This document shows positions 27,244 to 36,209 of a DNA stretch of 64,000 nucleotides, piece after piece (the first letter of the stretch is position 1; each line of letters opens with the position of its first letter). The stretch spans positions 1,550,001 to 1,614,000 of the forward strand of contig NZ_CP051293.1 in the NCBI RefSeq assembly GCF_013170805.1, read 5' to 3'. The stretch is from Mesorhizobium sp. NZP2077. Its GTDB lineage: Bacteria > Pseudomonadota > Alphaproteobacteria > Rhizobiales > Rhizobiaceae. The translations under genes were made by a program, and so were the position numbers. Under the pieces are notes generated by a model that was not told the DNA's origin, made no database searches, and was given only the letters and a program-made list of their open reading frames with translations.

Positions 27244-28179
27244 ATGACATCACCGATGTTTGAAAAGATCGCGCTCGTCGGCATCGGCCTGATCGGCTCG
27301 TCGCTCGCCCGCGTCATCCGCCGCGAGGGGCTGGCCGGTCACGTCGCCATCTCGACCCGCAGCGCCTCGACACTGGCGCGAGCACAGGAGCTTGAACTAG
27401 GCGACTCCTACACAACCGATGCGAAGGAAGCGGTCCGCGATGCCGATCTGGTCATCGTCTCGGTGCCGGTCGGCTCGTCCGGCGCTGTGGCGCAGGAGAT
27501 CGCGCCGGCGCTGAAGAAGGGCGCGATCCTCACCGATGTCGGCTCGACCAAGGCGTCGGTCATCGCGCAGATGCAGCCGCATGTGCCTGACGGCGTGCAT
27601 TTCATTCCCGGCCATCCGCTGGCGGGCACGGAAAAATCCGGACCGGATGCCGGTTTCGCCGACCTGTTCGACAATCGCTGGTGCATCTTCACGCCGGTGC
27701 CGGGCACCGATCCGGATGCACTGGAGAAGCTGTCGGAATTCTGGCGCCGCTGCGGCGCCAACATCGACACGATGGACCCGCAGCATCATGACATGACGCT
27801 GGCCATCGTCTCGCATCTGCCGCACATCATTGCCTACAACATCGTCGGCACCGCCGACGACCTGGAATCGGTGACCAAGACGGAAGTGATCAAATATTCC
27901 GCCTCCGGCTTTCGCGATTTCACGCGTCTGGCGGCCTCGGATCCGACAATGTGGCGCGATGTCTGCCTGCACAACAAGGACGCCATCCTCGAAATGCTGG
28001 CACGGTTCTCGGAAGATCTGGCGTTCCTGCAACGCGCGATCCGCTGGGGCGACGGCGACAAGCTGTTCGATCTGTTCACCCGCACCCGGGCCGTGCGGCG
28101 GTCGATCATCGAGGCCGGCCAGGATATCGACGTGCCGGATTTCGGCCGTCAGGCAGTCGAGCACCCAGCCAAGAGCTAA
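27244..28179 (+). CDS. tyrC: Prephenate/arogenate dehydrogenase
   Basis: A 311-residue NAD(P)-dependent enzyme for tyrosine synthesis. The Rossmann motif [13 protein letters not shown] is at about residues 12-24, the catalytic-His segment is [18 protein letters not shown], and [17 protein letters not shown] and [20 protein letters not shown] are typical. It follows hisC by 21 bases in the same direction, forming the tyrosine branch. Its stop touches the restored frame of the convergent PfkB pseudogene by 4 bases. Confidence 0.92.
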   Translation: MTSPMFEKIALVGIGLIGSSLARVIRREGLAGHVAISTRSASTLARAQELELGDSYTTDAKEAVRDADLVIVSVPVGSSGAVAQEIAPALKKGAILTDVGSTKASVIAQMQPHVPDGVHFIPGHPLAGTEKSGPDAGFADLFDNRWCIFTPVPGTDPDALEKLSEFWRRCGANIDTMDPQHHDMTLAIVSHLPHIIAYNIVGTADDLESVTKTEVIKYSASGFRDFTRLAASDPTMWRDVCLHNKDAILEMLARFSEDLAFLQRAIRWGDGDKLFDLFTRTRAVRRSIIEAGQDIDVPDFGRQAVEHPAKS

Positions 28180-29110
28180 GCTGTTTCAGGCCAGGTCGCC
28201 GCGATCATCGCCAGCGTCTCGGCTCGGTCAGGCGCGCCCAGCCTGCCGCCGAAGCGCTGGCATTTGAGCGCCGCGGCGGCGCTTGCAAAGCGCAAAGCCT
28301 GCTCGACCGTCATGGCCTCCGCCAGTCCGACGGCAAAGGCGCCGTGGAAGACATCATATCACCCGCCGCCAGCGTGTCGACCGCCTTGATTTTTGGCGCC
28401 GCGACATGTCGGCATGATTGCGCCGCGCGATCGAACCACCAGGTGCCTGCCGCGCCGCCGGTGACCGCGACGAAGGCGTCGGTGCGGGAGGCGAGGTCGG
28501 TGCAAGCACTCTCCAGATCCAGCGCCTGGCCGCATATGATGCGGACCGCCGGCTCGGAGGCGACAATGTGCGAGGCCAGCGGCAACAACTGCTCCAGCAC
28601 CGCCAGCGGCGCGGTATCGGCGTCAAGGATCGCCGGCCGACCGGCGGCGTGCGCCGCCTTGAGGGCAAGGGCCGCGGCACCCGGCCAGCGCACGTCCACC
28701 AGCACGGCATCGAACGCCGCTATGTCTGCGAAAGGCAAAGTCTCGGGATTGGTCTGGGCCAGCCTGTCATAGAAAGGCACGATGATGCGCTCGCCATGCG
28801 CGTCGACCAGGATCGAGGCCAGTGCCGACCGGGCGTCGCTGACGCGGCGGACATAGCTGCAATCGACGCCTTCGGCCTCGACCCCGGCAATCAGCTGATC
28901 GCCGATGGGATCGTTGCCGGCGCTCGCCCACAGCGATACGTCGGCACCCAGGCGATGCGCGGCGCAGGCAGCACTGGTGGCCATGCCCGAGGCAATCTGG
29001 ACACCGTCGGAGGCAATGAATTTTCCCTGGTGGGTGGGAAGTGTCTCGACACGCAGGATCGTGTCCAGCGTCAGCGCGCCGACACTCAGGAGCCTCACAG
29101 GTTTTGCCAT
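28176..29110 (-). pseudogene. PfkB/ribokinase-family sugar kinase, broken by a 5-base frameshift
   Basis: From the ATG at 29110 the product begins like a sugar kinase (RLLSVGALTLDTILRVETLPTHQGKF, then GMATSAACAAHRLGADVSLWASAGND). The conserved catalytic motif begins AVDTLAAGD but the frame then shifts to a nonsense tail and stops at 28310. Removing five bases at about 28350-28357 (GGTGATATGATGTC instead of GGTGATGTC) restores [19 protein letters not shown] and an in-frame end at 28176, full family length. So the frame is interrupted exactly inside the active-site motif. The five bases look like a local TGAT duplication. A sequencing error is the alternative. Confidence 0.85.
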
Positions 29111-29117
29111 GGCCGCG

Positions 29118-30116
29118 CTATTGCACCGGCTTGATCTTGCCGAGCGGAATGAAGCCGAGCGAGGCCTTGCCTTTGACCACTTTCAGCGGCATCGACGGTT
29201 CGCTGCCGAGCAAAGCGAGGGCGGCAAAACCCTGCTCGATTGCATTTTTCTGCTCAGGTATGGCGCCGGCAAGGATGGTGGCAACAGCCTTCGGATCCTT
29301 GATCCGGATCATCAGATCGGCGTCGACCAGGCCTTCGGCATCGACCGATAGCGGTCCGGAAACAGTGATGCGCGCCGTCCCCGACGAGACATCCAGGTTG
29401 CGGATTTCGACCTTCTGGCCGCGCAGGCTTTTCACCTGCGTGCCGATCAGCGCGACGCCGTTCTTCAGCGTGGCGTCGCCGCTGGCATCGAGCGCCGGCA
29501 GCACGCGCCCGCCGATCGCATCCGGGTCGATCTCGAGATCACCGAAGCTGCCGACATAGTCGAGATCGCCGCCATTCGGCTGCAACTGGCCGGCGGCCCT
29601 GCCGGCGCTGAACAGTTCAACCGGATCGGTGTCGTCAGCCGGATCGGTCTGGCCGGACAGGCCCTCGGCCTGCAGGGATATACGGTGCGGCAGCGGGTAC
29701 CACAATTTGACGTTGGCCTGCAGATTGTCCCAGTCGATCCACAGCGGCATCATGCCTGGGACAGAGGTTCTGAGCGGTCCGCGCAGATTGGCAACCGGGG
29801 ACAAAGGCTGGATGATCTGGGCGACGGCATTGAAGGAGCCGGCCGAGGCGGCGATGTTCTTGGCATCGTCCTCGTAGGCGAGGTTGTCGCAGGAGACGGT
29901 AAAGCTCAAGGGATAGCCGCTGACCTGGAGATTGGCGCAGCCGGCCTCGATGCCGCTCTTGTTGAGCGTGGCAACCGCCTTGTCGGCCTCAGTCCTGACC
30001 CGGTCAGCCATGTAGAACCAGCCGCCGCTGTAGATGGCAAACAGCACAACGATGAACGCCACGAGCCAGAACAGGCCGCGGCGGGACTTTGGTTGGCGTT
30101 CGTCACTTGACGTCAT
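29118..30116 (-). CDS. DUF2125 exported or membrane-anchored protein
   Basis: A 332-residue protein with a hydrophobic N-terminal helix (LFWLVAFIVVLFAIYSGGWFYMA, about residues 15-37) anchoring a large periplasmic DUF2125 domain. Family features are GWFYMADRVRTEADKAVATLNKSGIEAGCANLQVSGYPLSFTVSCDNL with paired cysteines. Function is unknown. The ATG at 30116 is used because residues upstream in the frame (to 30422) are unlike the family. It is 7 bases downstream of the PfkB pseudogene start... reading in the same direction it precedes that gene, so both may share a transcript. Confidence 0.85.
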   Translation of the reverse strand: MTSSDERQPKSRRGLFWLVAFIVVLFAIYSGGWFYMADRVRTEADKAVATLNKSGIEAGCANLQVSGYPLSFTVSCDNLAYEDDAKNIAASAGSFNAVAQIIQPLSPVANLRGPLRTSVPGMMPLWIDWDNLQANVKLWYPLPHRISLQAEGLSGQTDPADDTDPVELFSAGRAAGQLQPNGGDLDYVGSFGDLEIDPDAIGGRVLPALDASGDATLKNGVALIGTQVKSLRGQKVEIRNLDVSSGTARITVSGPLSVDAEGLVDADLMIRIKDPKAVATILAGAIPEQKNAIEQGFAALALLGSEPSMPLKVVKGKASLGFIPLGKIKPVQ

Positions 30117-30251
30117 GCTTTGGCTCTCATTAACGCATGGGTATTGGTGGACGGAGCTTCGATTCCGACAACAATAGGTAGACAGACACAGACGGAAAAA
30201 ACACCGATTCAGGTGCGGTGTCGGCAATCTTTTACAATCAGGCGCGGCGAT

Positions 30252-30773
30252 ATGGGCGATTTTTGGGTGTTTGGCTACGGTTCGCTGATCTGGCGGCCCG
30301 GTTTCGCACATGTCGAGACACGCCGCGCCCGGCTGCATGGCTACCGCCGCTCGCTCTGTGTCTATTCCTTCGTGCATCGCGGCACGCGCCAGCGACCTGG
30401 ACTGGTGCTCGGTCTCGACCATGGCGGTTCCTGCGTCGGCCTGGCTTTCCGTGTGCCAGGCGAGTTGCGCGACGAGGTCATCGCCTATCTGCGCGAACGC
30501 GAGCTCGTTACATCAGTCTATCTCGAGCGTACGCTCAGGGTTCGCCTTGATGGCGGCGGCATGGTCGAAGCGGTGGCCTACATCGTCGACCGCAAGCATG
30601 AGCAATATGCCGGCGCGCTGGACACCGCGCATGCGGCGGCGGTGGTGCGCGGTGCGGTCGGCCAATCCGGCAATAATGAGGATTATGTGTTCAGCACGCT
30701 GAAGCATCTGGAAGCGCTTGATATCCGCGACCATTGGCTGGAAGAAGTGGCTCGGGGGATAGCGCCTTTGTGA
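30252..30773 (+). CDS. ChaC-like gamma-glutamylcyclotransferase
   Basis: A 173-residue protein of the ChaC/GCG family, which degrades glutathione to 5-oxoproline and Cys-Gly. The N-terminal VFGYGSLIWRPGF is the binding motif, and AYIVDRKHEQYAG and GQSGNNEDYVFSTLKHLEALDIRD are diagnostic; the catalytic Glu is expected in the region of LRERELVTSVYLERTL. The ATG at 30252 matches the family start. It is divergent from the DUF2125 gene. Confidence 0.9.
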   Translation: MGDFWVFGYGSLIWRPGFAHVETRRARLHGYRRSLCVYSFVHRGTRQRPGLVLGLDHGGSCVGLAFRVPGELRDEVIAYLRERELVTSVYLERTLRVRLDGGGMVEAVAYIVDRKHEQYAGALDTAHAAAVVRGAVGQSGNNEDYVFSTLKHLEALDIRDHWLEEVARGIAPL

Positions 30774-30894
30774 AGGCTGGCTCTGCGGAAAAGGCAGCCA
30801 GGCCTTTGACCTTGGTGCGGCGAGACCTAGGTTAGGCTGCGAACCCCAGCCAGCGGGCGGCATCCGCCTGGCCCAATCCTCACGGAGATCCGTC

Positions 30895-31842
30895 TTGCAG
30901 AAACGCCGTCTCGGTCGCACCGACCTTTCCATCGCGCCGCTCGTTCTGGGCGGCAACGTCTTCGGCTGGACCGCCGACGAGAAGACATCCTTCGACCTGC
31001 TCGACCGCTTCGTCGGGGCTGGTCTTAACGCTGTCGATACGGCCGACGCCTATTCACGCTGGGTCCCCGGCCACAAGGGCGGCGAATCCGAAACCATCAT
31101 CGGCAACTGGATGAAGAACCGTGGCAACCGTGACAAGGTCGTGGTGATAACCAAGGTCGGCTCCGATATGGGGCAGGGCCACAAGGACCTGTCCGCCGCC
31201 TATATCGAAAAGGCCGTCGACGCGTCGTTGAAGCGGCTGCAGGTCGACGCCATCGACCTCTATCTGTCGCACTGGCCGGATCCGACCACGCCCTATGAGG
31301 AAACGCTGGGCGCCTACGAGAAGCTGCTCGCCAAGGGCAAGGTCCGCCATGTCGGCTGCTCGAACCTCGATGCCGGCCAGTTGCGCGCCGCGCTCGATGT
31401 GGCGAGCCTGCGCAGCCTGCCGCGCTACGAGGTGCTGCAGCCAGAATACAATCTCTACGACCGCTCCTCCTTCGATGGGCCGTTGCGCGATCTGTGTGTG
31501 GCCGAGGATATCGGCGTCATCACCTATTTCAGCCTGGCCAAGGGTTTCCTAAGCGGCAAATACCGCAGCGAAGCCGATCTTGGCCAAAGCGAGCGAGGCG
31601 AAGATGTCGGCAGCTATCTCAACCCGCGCGGCATGCGCATCCTTGCAGCGCTGGACGCGGTGTCGGCGAGGCATTCGGCGAAGCAGGCGGAAGTCGCGCT
31701 TGCCTGGGTTATCGCGCGGCCAGGCGTCACCGCGCCGATAGCCAGCGCCACCAAGCCGAGCCAGATGGACAGCCTGATCAAGGCAGTGTCACTGAAGTTG
31801 AGCGCCGACGATATGGCCGAGCTCGACAAGGCGAGCAACTGA
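30895..31842 (+). CDS. Aldo/keto reductase
   Basis: A 315-residue TIM-barrel NADPH-dependent oxidoreductase. The catalytic tetrad is visible: Asp and Tyr in VDTADAYSRW, Lys in VVITKVGS, and His in LYLSHWPDP. The NADPH-binding end TAPIASATKPSQMDSLIKAV is also typical. The start is a TTG with GGAG about 10 bases upstream, because no ATG gives the conserved N-terminal KRRLGRTDLSIAPLVLGGN. Substrate unknown. A hairpin and a LysE gene follow. Confidence 0.9.
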   Translation: MQKRRLGRTDLSIAPLVLGGNVFGWTADEKTSFDLLDRFVGAGLNAVDTADAYSRWVPGHKGGESETIIGNWMKNRGNRDKVVVITKVGSDMGQGHKDLSAAYIEKAVDASLKRLQVDAIDLYLSHWPDPTTPYEETLGAYEKLLAKGKVRHVGCSNLDAGQLRAALDVASLRSLPRYEVLQPEYNLYDRSSFDGPLRDLCVAEDIGVITYFSLAKGFLSGKYRSEADLGQSERGEDVGSYLNPRGMRILAALDAVSARHSAKQAEVALAWVIARPGVTAPIASATKPSQMDSLIKAVSLKLSADDMAELDKASN

Positions 31843-31881
31843 GGCCCCCCGCCACCGCGCTGCGCACGAACGTCCAAGACC

Positions 31882-31930
31882 ACCCTCCTGTCTTGCCATA
31901 GCGTCCTTGGCTCGAGGCAAGACAGGGGGT
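31882..31930 (+). promoter_or_regulatory. Hairpin covering the lysE-family ribosome-binding site
   Basis: ACCCTCCTGTCTTGCC (31882-31897) and GGCAAGACAGGGGGT (31916-31930) form a stem of about 15 pairs with one bulged base and an 18-base loop. Its 3' arm contains the AGGGGG ribosome site three to nine bases before the ATG at 31934, so the folded form would block translation. It could equally act as a hairpin ending the aldo/keto reductase transcript, but no U-run follows. Confidence 0.55.
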
Positions 31931-31933
31931 GCA

Positions 31934-32560
31934 ATGACTGAACCGCTTCTTTCGCAGCCGGAGCTTTGGCGGCCGCTGCTCGCACTCGTGCTTGCCGCCG
32001 CGGTCGTCATGGGCAGTCCAGGTCCGGCAACGATAAGCGTCACCGCCGTCGGTGCCGCCTTCGGCCTGCGCCACTCGTTGCGCTATACAAGCGGTATCAT
32101 CCTGGGCACGATCGCCGTACTGCTGGTCGTGGCGACCGGGATCGTGGCCGTGCTTGGGTCGATGCCGAAGCTGATGCCGTTGCTGGTTGTCGCGTCCGCC
32201 GCCTACATCCTCTATCTCGCCTTCAAGATCGCCACGGCGCCGCCGCTGGCGGCACGCACGGCCGAGGCTTCGCACCCGACCTGGCTGGCCGGTTTTCTCC
32301 TGGCTGTCGCTAACCCCAAGGCCTATGTGGCGATCGCCGCTGTGTTCGCCGGCGCCTCGTCGAACCAGGGCGGTGCCGAACTCGGCCTATGGCTGAAGCT
32401 GACGGTGCTCGCGGTGATGATCGTTGTCATCCACGCCGTGTGGCTGCTTGCCGGCGCGGCGTTCGCGCGCTTCCTGCGCAGGCCCGTCACGTCCCGGATC
32501 ATCAATCTGGTCTTTGCCGCGACGCTGGTGCTGACCACAGTGCTGGCTGTCTATGGCTGA
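31934..32560 (+). CDS. LysE-family amino-acid/metabolite exporter
   Basis: A 208-residue inner-membrane protein with about six helices. MGSPGPATISVTAVGAAFGLRHSLRYTSGIILG (the PGP motif and following Gly) and WLAGFLLAVANPKAYVAIAAVF are diagnostic of the LysE/RhtB group, which exports amino acids or derived metabolites. The ATG at 31934 follows AGGGGGT, the ribosome site that is also in the hairpin described separately. Substrate unknown. Confidence 0.9.
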   Translation: MTEPLLSQPELWRPLLALVLAAAVVMGSPGPATISVTAVGAAFGLRHSLRYTSGIILGTIAVLLVVATGIVAVLGSMPKLMPLLVVASAAYILYLAFKIATAPPLAARTAEASHPTWLAGFLLAVANPKAYVAIAAVFAGASSNQGGAELGLWLKLTVLAVMIVVIHAVWLLAGAAFARFLRRPVTSRIINLVFAATLVLTTVLAVYG

Positions 32561-32579
32561 TTGCCTGGCCGGAGGGCCT

Positions 32580-33368
32580 TCAGGTCTTCGCGCCGAGTTC
32601 CCGCAACCGCTTCACCGCGGTCGGCGGCAAGGCCGGCGGGTTGGGTGCGCGGGATGCCTCGACGAGCATCTGGTCGCAGGCCGCTTCCGTCTCGCCGATG
32701 AGCCGCGCCATGAACTCGTCCTTGCCGAGGCCCGGTGGAATCGGCGGCAGGAAACGCGCCTTGATGGTGCCGGGATAGCGCAGGAACTTGCGGCGCGGCC
32801 AATAGAGGCCGGCGACATGGGCGACCGGCACCACCGGAACGCCAAGCTGTGCGTAGATTTCGACGATGCCGTATTTGTAGGCCGGCTCATCGCCCGGCGC
32901 CCGGCGCGTGCCCTCGGGATAGATGATCAGCTGGCGTGGATTGCGCGCCATCTCTTCCCTGGTCGCGGCGACCACTGCCTTCAAGGCTTTGGAGCGGCTG
33001 CCGCGATGAACCGGGATCATGCGCATCTTCATGATGTACCAGCCGAAGAACGGTATCCAGGTCAGCTCGCGCTTGAGGATGTAGAGCGGATCCTGGAGGA
33101 AAGGGAAGAAGGCGATGGCGTCCCAGAACGACTGGTGCTTGGGCGCCAGGATGAAGGAGCCTTCGGGCAGGTTTTCCTGCCCTGTAATGTCGCTTTTGGT
33201 GCCGGCGATCTTGTCATAGAGCCACATGCAGCTGCGCGACCAGAATTTCGGCACGAACCACGCGCGGTGACGGGGCGACAGGAAATAATAGGGGGTCCAG
33301 AGGATCATCTGGACGATCAGATTGACGTAGAAGACGAAGTTGAACGCCAGCGATCTGACATAGAGCAT
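32580..33368 (-). CDS. plsC: 1-acyl-sn-glycerol-3-phosphate acyltransferase
   Basis: A 262-residue membrane-associated acyltransferase that adds the second acyl chain to make phosphatidic acid. Motif I is His-Gln-Ser-Phe-Trp-Asp (H-X4-D) in LAPKHQSFWDAIAFF, motif III is IIYPEGTRR, and VPVVPVAHVAGLYW is the later conserved block. A hydrophobic N-terminal helix anchors it. In related genomes as remembered it follows ydcF/ftsX/ftsE; here a LysR-led cluster lies between. Converges on the LysE gene. Confidence 0.93.
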   Translation of the reverse strand: MLYVRSLAFNFVFYVNLIVQMILWTPYYFLSPRHRAWFVPKFWSRSCMWLYDKIAGTKSDITGQENLPEGSFILAPKHQSFWDAIAFFPFLQDPLYILKRELTWIPFFGWYIMKMRMIPVHRGSRSKALKAVVAATREEMARNPRQLIIYPEGTRRAPGDEPAYKYGIVEIYAQLGVPVVPVAHVAGLYWPRRKFLRYPGTIKARFLPPIPPGLGKDEFMARLIGETEAACDQMLVEASRAPNPPALPPTAVKRLRELGAKT

Positions 33369-33445
33369 GGGGGAGGTCCGGTGAGGAAGTGTGCGTTGGT
33401 TACACCAAGCAGCGGCAAAATGGAAACAGGGCGATGCGGCTCATT

Positions 33446-34354
33446 TTACCAGGTCGCCCGGGCCAGACGTTCCCTCAGGCGTGGGGCGGCGAAATCGAGG
33501 AAGGCGCGCAGTTTCACCGGCAGCCGGCCCTGGCCGGCGTGCACCAGGTTTACCGGCCAAGGCTCCGGTTCGAATTCCCTGAGTACCGGGCAGAGTGTCC
33601 CTGAGCGCACAGCGGTGACAATCTGGTAGGAAAGCACTCGCGTCATCCCCACGCCGGCAATCGCAGCATCGATCGCCGCCTCCGCGGTGTTGACGCGGAG
33701 CCTTGAGTGGACCGGGACAGGAAAGTCAGCCTTGTCCACCGCGAAGGTCCAGGTGGCGAGCGAGCTCAGGCCCTCGAAGGTGATGCAGCTGTGCGTTTCG
33801 AGATCTCTTGGGGTCTTCGGAGCGCCCCGGTCTGCCAGATAGGCCGGACTTGCGCAGACTACATGACCGATCGAGCCGACCTTGACGGTGACCATGCGCG
33901 AATCCGGCAAACGGCCGATGCGGATGGCTAGGTCGATATGGTCCTCGGCCAGCTGGCTTATCCTGTCGCCGAGCGTCAGGCGGATATCCACCTGCGGGTA
34001 GGCGGCGAGGAAGGCAGTGACGACCGGCAGCACATGAAGGCGGCCAAAGACGATCGGCGCGGTGATGATCAGCTCACCCGTGGGAGCGCTGTATTCGCCG
34101 CCAGCGGTCCGTTCGGCCTCGCCAACCTCGTCTAGAATACGGCGGCAAGCGGCGAGGTAAGCTTCGCCGGCATCGGTCAGCGTCAGCCGTCGTGTTGACC
34201 GGTTCAACAGGCGTGTCTTGAGATGCCGCTCCAGATCGGAGACCTTGCGGCTGACGGTCGCAAGTGGAACGCCCGAACGGCGTGCGGCGGCGGAAAGGCT
34301 ACCGGCCTCCACCGTCGCGACGAAAAGGGACATAGCCTCGAGGCGATCCATCAT
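33446..34354 (-). CDS. LysR-family regulator
   Basis: A 302-residue LysR-type protein: N-terminal helix-turn-helix MSLFVATVEAGSLSAAARRSGVPLATVSRKVSDLERHLKTRLLNRSTRRLTLTDAG and a C-terminal ligand-binding domain. It is divergent, across 96 bases, from the carboxymuconolactone-decarboxylase-like gene, the classic LysR arrangement, so that operon is its likely target. The CrgA-like N-terminus fits that subgroup. Inducer unknown. Confidence 0.92.
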   Translation of the reverse strand: MMDRLEAMSLFVATVEAGSLSAAARRSGVPLATVSRKVSDLERHLKTRLLNRSTRRLTLTDAGEAYLAACRRILDEVGEAERTAGGEYSAPTGELIITAPIVFGRLHVLPVVTAFLAAYPQVDIRLTLGDRISQLAEDHIDLAIRIGRLPDSRMVTVKVGSIGHVVCASPAYLADRGAPKTPRDLETHSCITFEGLSSLATWTFAVDKADFPVPVHSRLRVNTAEAAIDAAIAGVGMTRVLSYQIVTAVRSGTLCPVLREFEPEPWPVNLVHAGQGRLPVKLRAFLDFAAPRLRERLARATW

Positions 34355-34450
34355 TTCTTCCGAAAATTGGAAGGATAGGTTGCAAGAATGGCACCTACAT
34401 CTTCAATATGGAAGGCTGCATAAAGGGGGTGTCTCAACAAGGAAGTCCTC

Positions 34451-35002
34451 ATGCCCCGCATTGCCACGCCCTCGTCCATCGCCACCGCTCCCGTGGCTGC
34501 GCAGCCCATGCTGCAGGCTGTAGAGAAACAACTCGGTGTCGTGCCGAATCTGTTTCGCATGGTCGCCAACAGTCCAGCCGCGCTGGAAGGTTATCTCGGC
34601 ATGTCGGGGGCTTTGGCCAAGGGCCGGCTGCCGGCGCCGACACGCGAGCGCATCGCGCTGGCGGTCGCCGAGATCAATGGCTGCAACTACTGTCTTTCCG
34701 CGCACACCTATCTGGGCAAGAACCTCGCCAGGCTCGATGAAGCCGAGATGATGACCAACCGCCATGGTGGCTCCACGGACCCTAAGGCGGCTGCCGCGGT
34801 GCGTTTTGCCGCCAGGGTTGCGCAAAGCCGTGGGCATGTCGGCGACGAGGATCTCTCCGCCGTCAGGATGGCAAGCTATGATGATGGGGAGATCATCGAG
34901 ATCGTCCAGCATGTCGCCCTGAATGTCTGGACCAATTATATCAACGAGGTTGCCAGGACCGTGATCGATTTTCCGGTTGTTTCTGCCCGCGATGCTGCCT
35001 GA
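34451..35002 (+). CDS. Carboxymuconolactone-decarboxylase / AhpD-like protein
   Basis: A 183-residue protein with the AhpD-type redox motif in [18 protein letters not shown]: Cys-X2-Cys followed by His, with an acidic residue before it (about residues 74-88). The N-terminal [28 protein letters not shown] is typical of peroxidase-related members. It could reduce hydroperoxides or react with quinone-like compounds. GAAGTCCTC precedes the ATG. It is the first gene of the cluster opposite the LysR gene. Confidence 0.9.
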   Translation: MPRIATPSSIATAPVAAQPMLQAVEKQLGVVPNLFRMVANSPAALEGYLGMSGALAKGRLPAPTRERIALAVAEINGCNYCLSAHTYLGKNLARLDEAEMMTNRHGGSTDPKAAAAVRFAARVAQSRGHVGDEDLSAVRMASYDDGEIIEIVQHVALNVWTNYINEVARTVIDFPVVSARDAA

Positions 35003-35061
35003 ATGCGGATAGGGCTGGCGGTGTCCGCCGGTACCACCCTTCATGCCCCAGAGGATTTCCC

Positions 35062-35532
35062 ATGTCTGAGAGCCGCCCCCCGCTCCCGCCCTTCACCGCC
35101 GAGACAGCCGCGCAGAAGGCGCGCATGGCCGAGGATGCCTGGAATTCGCGTGATCCGGCGCGGGTCGCGCTCGCCTATACGACGGACAGCCGCTGGCGCA
35201 ACCGCGCCGAATTCCTGCAAGGCCGCGATGCCATCCAGGCTTTCCTGACGCGCAAATGGAGCCGTGAGCTCGACTACCGGCTGATCAAGGAAGTCTGGGC
35301 CTTTCACGGCAACCGCATCGCCGTGCGCTTCGCCTATGAATGGCACGACGATTCGGGCTCCTGGTTCCGCAGCTACGGCAATGAGAACTGGGAGTTCGAC
35401 GATCACGGGCTGATGCGCCTGCGCATCGCTAGCATCAACGACCTGCCGATCGGCGAGGCCGACCGCAAGTACCATTGGCCGCTTGGGCGCCGCCCGGATG
35501 ACCACCCAACATTGTCGGAGCTCGGGCTTTAG
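35062..35532 (+). CDS. NTF2-like DUF1348 protein
   Basis: A 156-residue NTF2-fold protein (DUF1348). [51 protein letters not shown] and [28 protein letters not shown] are typical, and the tail [15 protein letters not shown] is diagnostic. The cavity suggests a small-molecule enzyme or binder. It lies 59 bases behind the AhpD-like gene and likely belongs to the same LysR-regulated unit. GAGG precedes the ATG. Confidence 0.88.
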   Translation: MSESRPPLPPFTAETAAQKARMAEDAWNSRDPARVALAYTTDSRWRNRAEFLQGRDAIQAFLTRKWSRELDYRLIKEVWAFHGNRIAVRFAYEWHDDSGSWFRSYGNENWEFDDHGLMRLRIASINDLPIGEADRKYHWPLGRRPDDHPTLSELGL

Positions 35533-35557
35533 ACCCGTTCCGGGCAAGGAGGTTTCG

Positions 35558-36190
35558 ATGAACGCGCATGCTTTCACCAGCGACGTCGCCTTCACGCCGA
35601 CCGTCAAGGCGATCCAGGCACGCAAGGGCTCGCGCCAGTCTTACGCCCGCGTCGAGGAGCGCGGTGGCTGGCAAGCCGTCATCACGCCGGACCTTGCCGC
35701 GTTCATCGAGATGCAGACCAGCGTCTTCCTGTCGACGGCCAATGGCGACGGCCAGCCCTACATCCAGCATCGGGGCGGGCCGGCCGGCTTTCTCAAGGTG
35801 CTGGACGAAAAGACGATCGGCTTTGCGGATTTCTCCGGCAACAGGCAGTTCATCACGCAAGGCAATCTGGCCGATAATCCACGCGCCTTCCTGTTTTTGA
35901 TCGACTACATGCTGCGCCAGCGCATCAAGATCTGGGGCACGGCGCGCGTTGTCGAAAACGATGCCGAACTGATGGCGAGGCTGATGCCTCAAGACTACAA
36001 GGCGCGTCCCGAGCAGGTCATCCTGCTTACGGTCTCAGCCTGGGATTCCAACTGTCCGCAACACATTCCACAGCGTTTCGAAGCGGCCGATGTGGCGACA
36101 GCGCTTGGTGAGCGGGACAAGCGCATTCGGCACCTCGAGCAGGAGGTCGCGCGTCTCAAGGCGGCGTCGAAGGGGACGGACAAGGAATGA
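35558..36190 (+). CDS. Pyridoxamine 5'-phosphate oxidase-family flavoprotein
   Basis: A 210-residue FMN-binding split-barrel protein. YIQHRGGPAGFLKVLDEKTIGFADFSGNRQFITQGNLADNPRAFLFLIDY is the flavin-binding core, and the C-terminus contains a coiled segment (GERDKRIRHLEQEVARLKAAS). The ATG at 35558 is preceded by AAGGAGG at ideal spacing, which settles this start over the upstream frame at 35483. Probably a redox or F420/FMN-dependent detoxification enzyme; last gene of the LysR-opposed cluster. Confidence 0.9.
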   Translation: MNAHAFTSDVAFTPTVKAIQARKGSRQSYARVEERGGWQAVITPDLAAFIEMQTSVFLSTANGDGQPYIQHRGGPAGFLKVLDEKTIGFADFSGNRQFITQGNLADNPRAFLFLIDYMLRQRIKIWGTARVVENDAELMARLMPQDYKARPEQVILLTVSAWDSNCPQHIPQRFEAADVATALGERDKRIRHLEQEVARLKAASKGTDKE

Positions 36191-36209
36191 TGACGGAGCG
36201 CCAGGGGGC

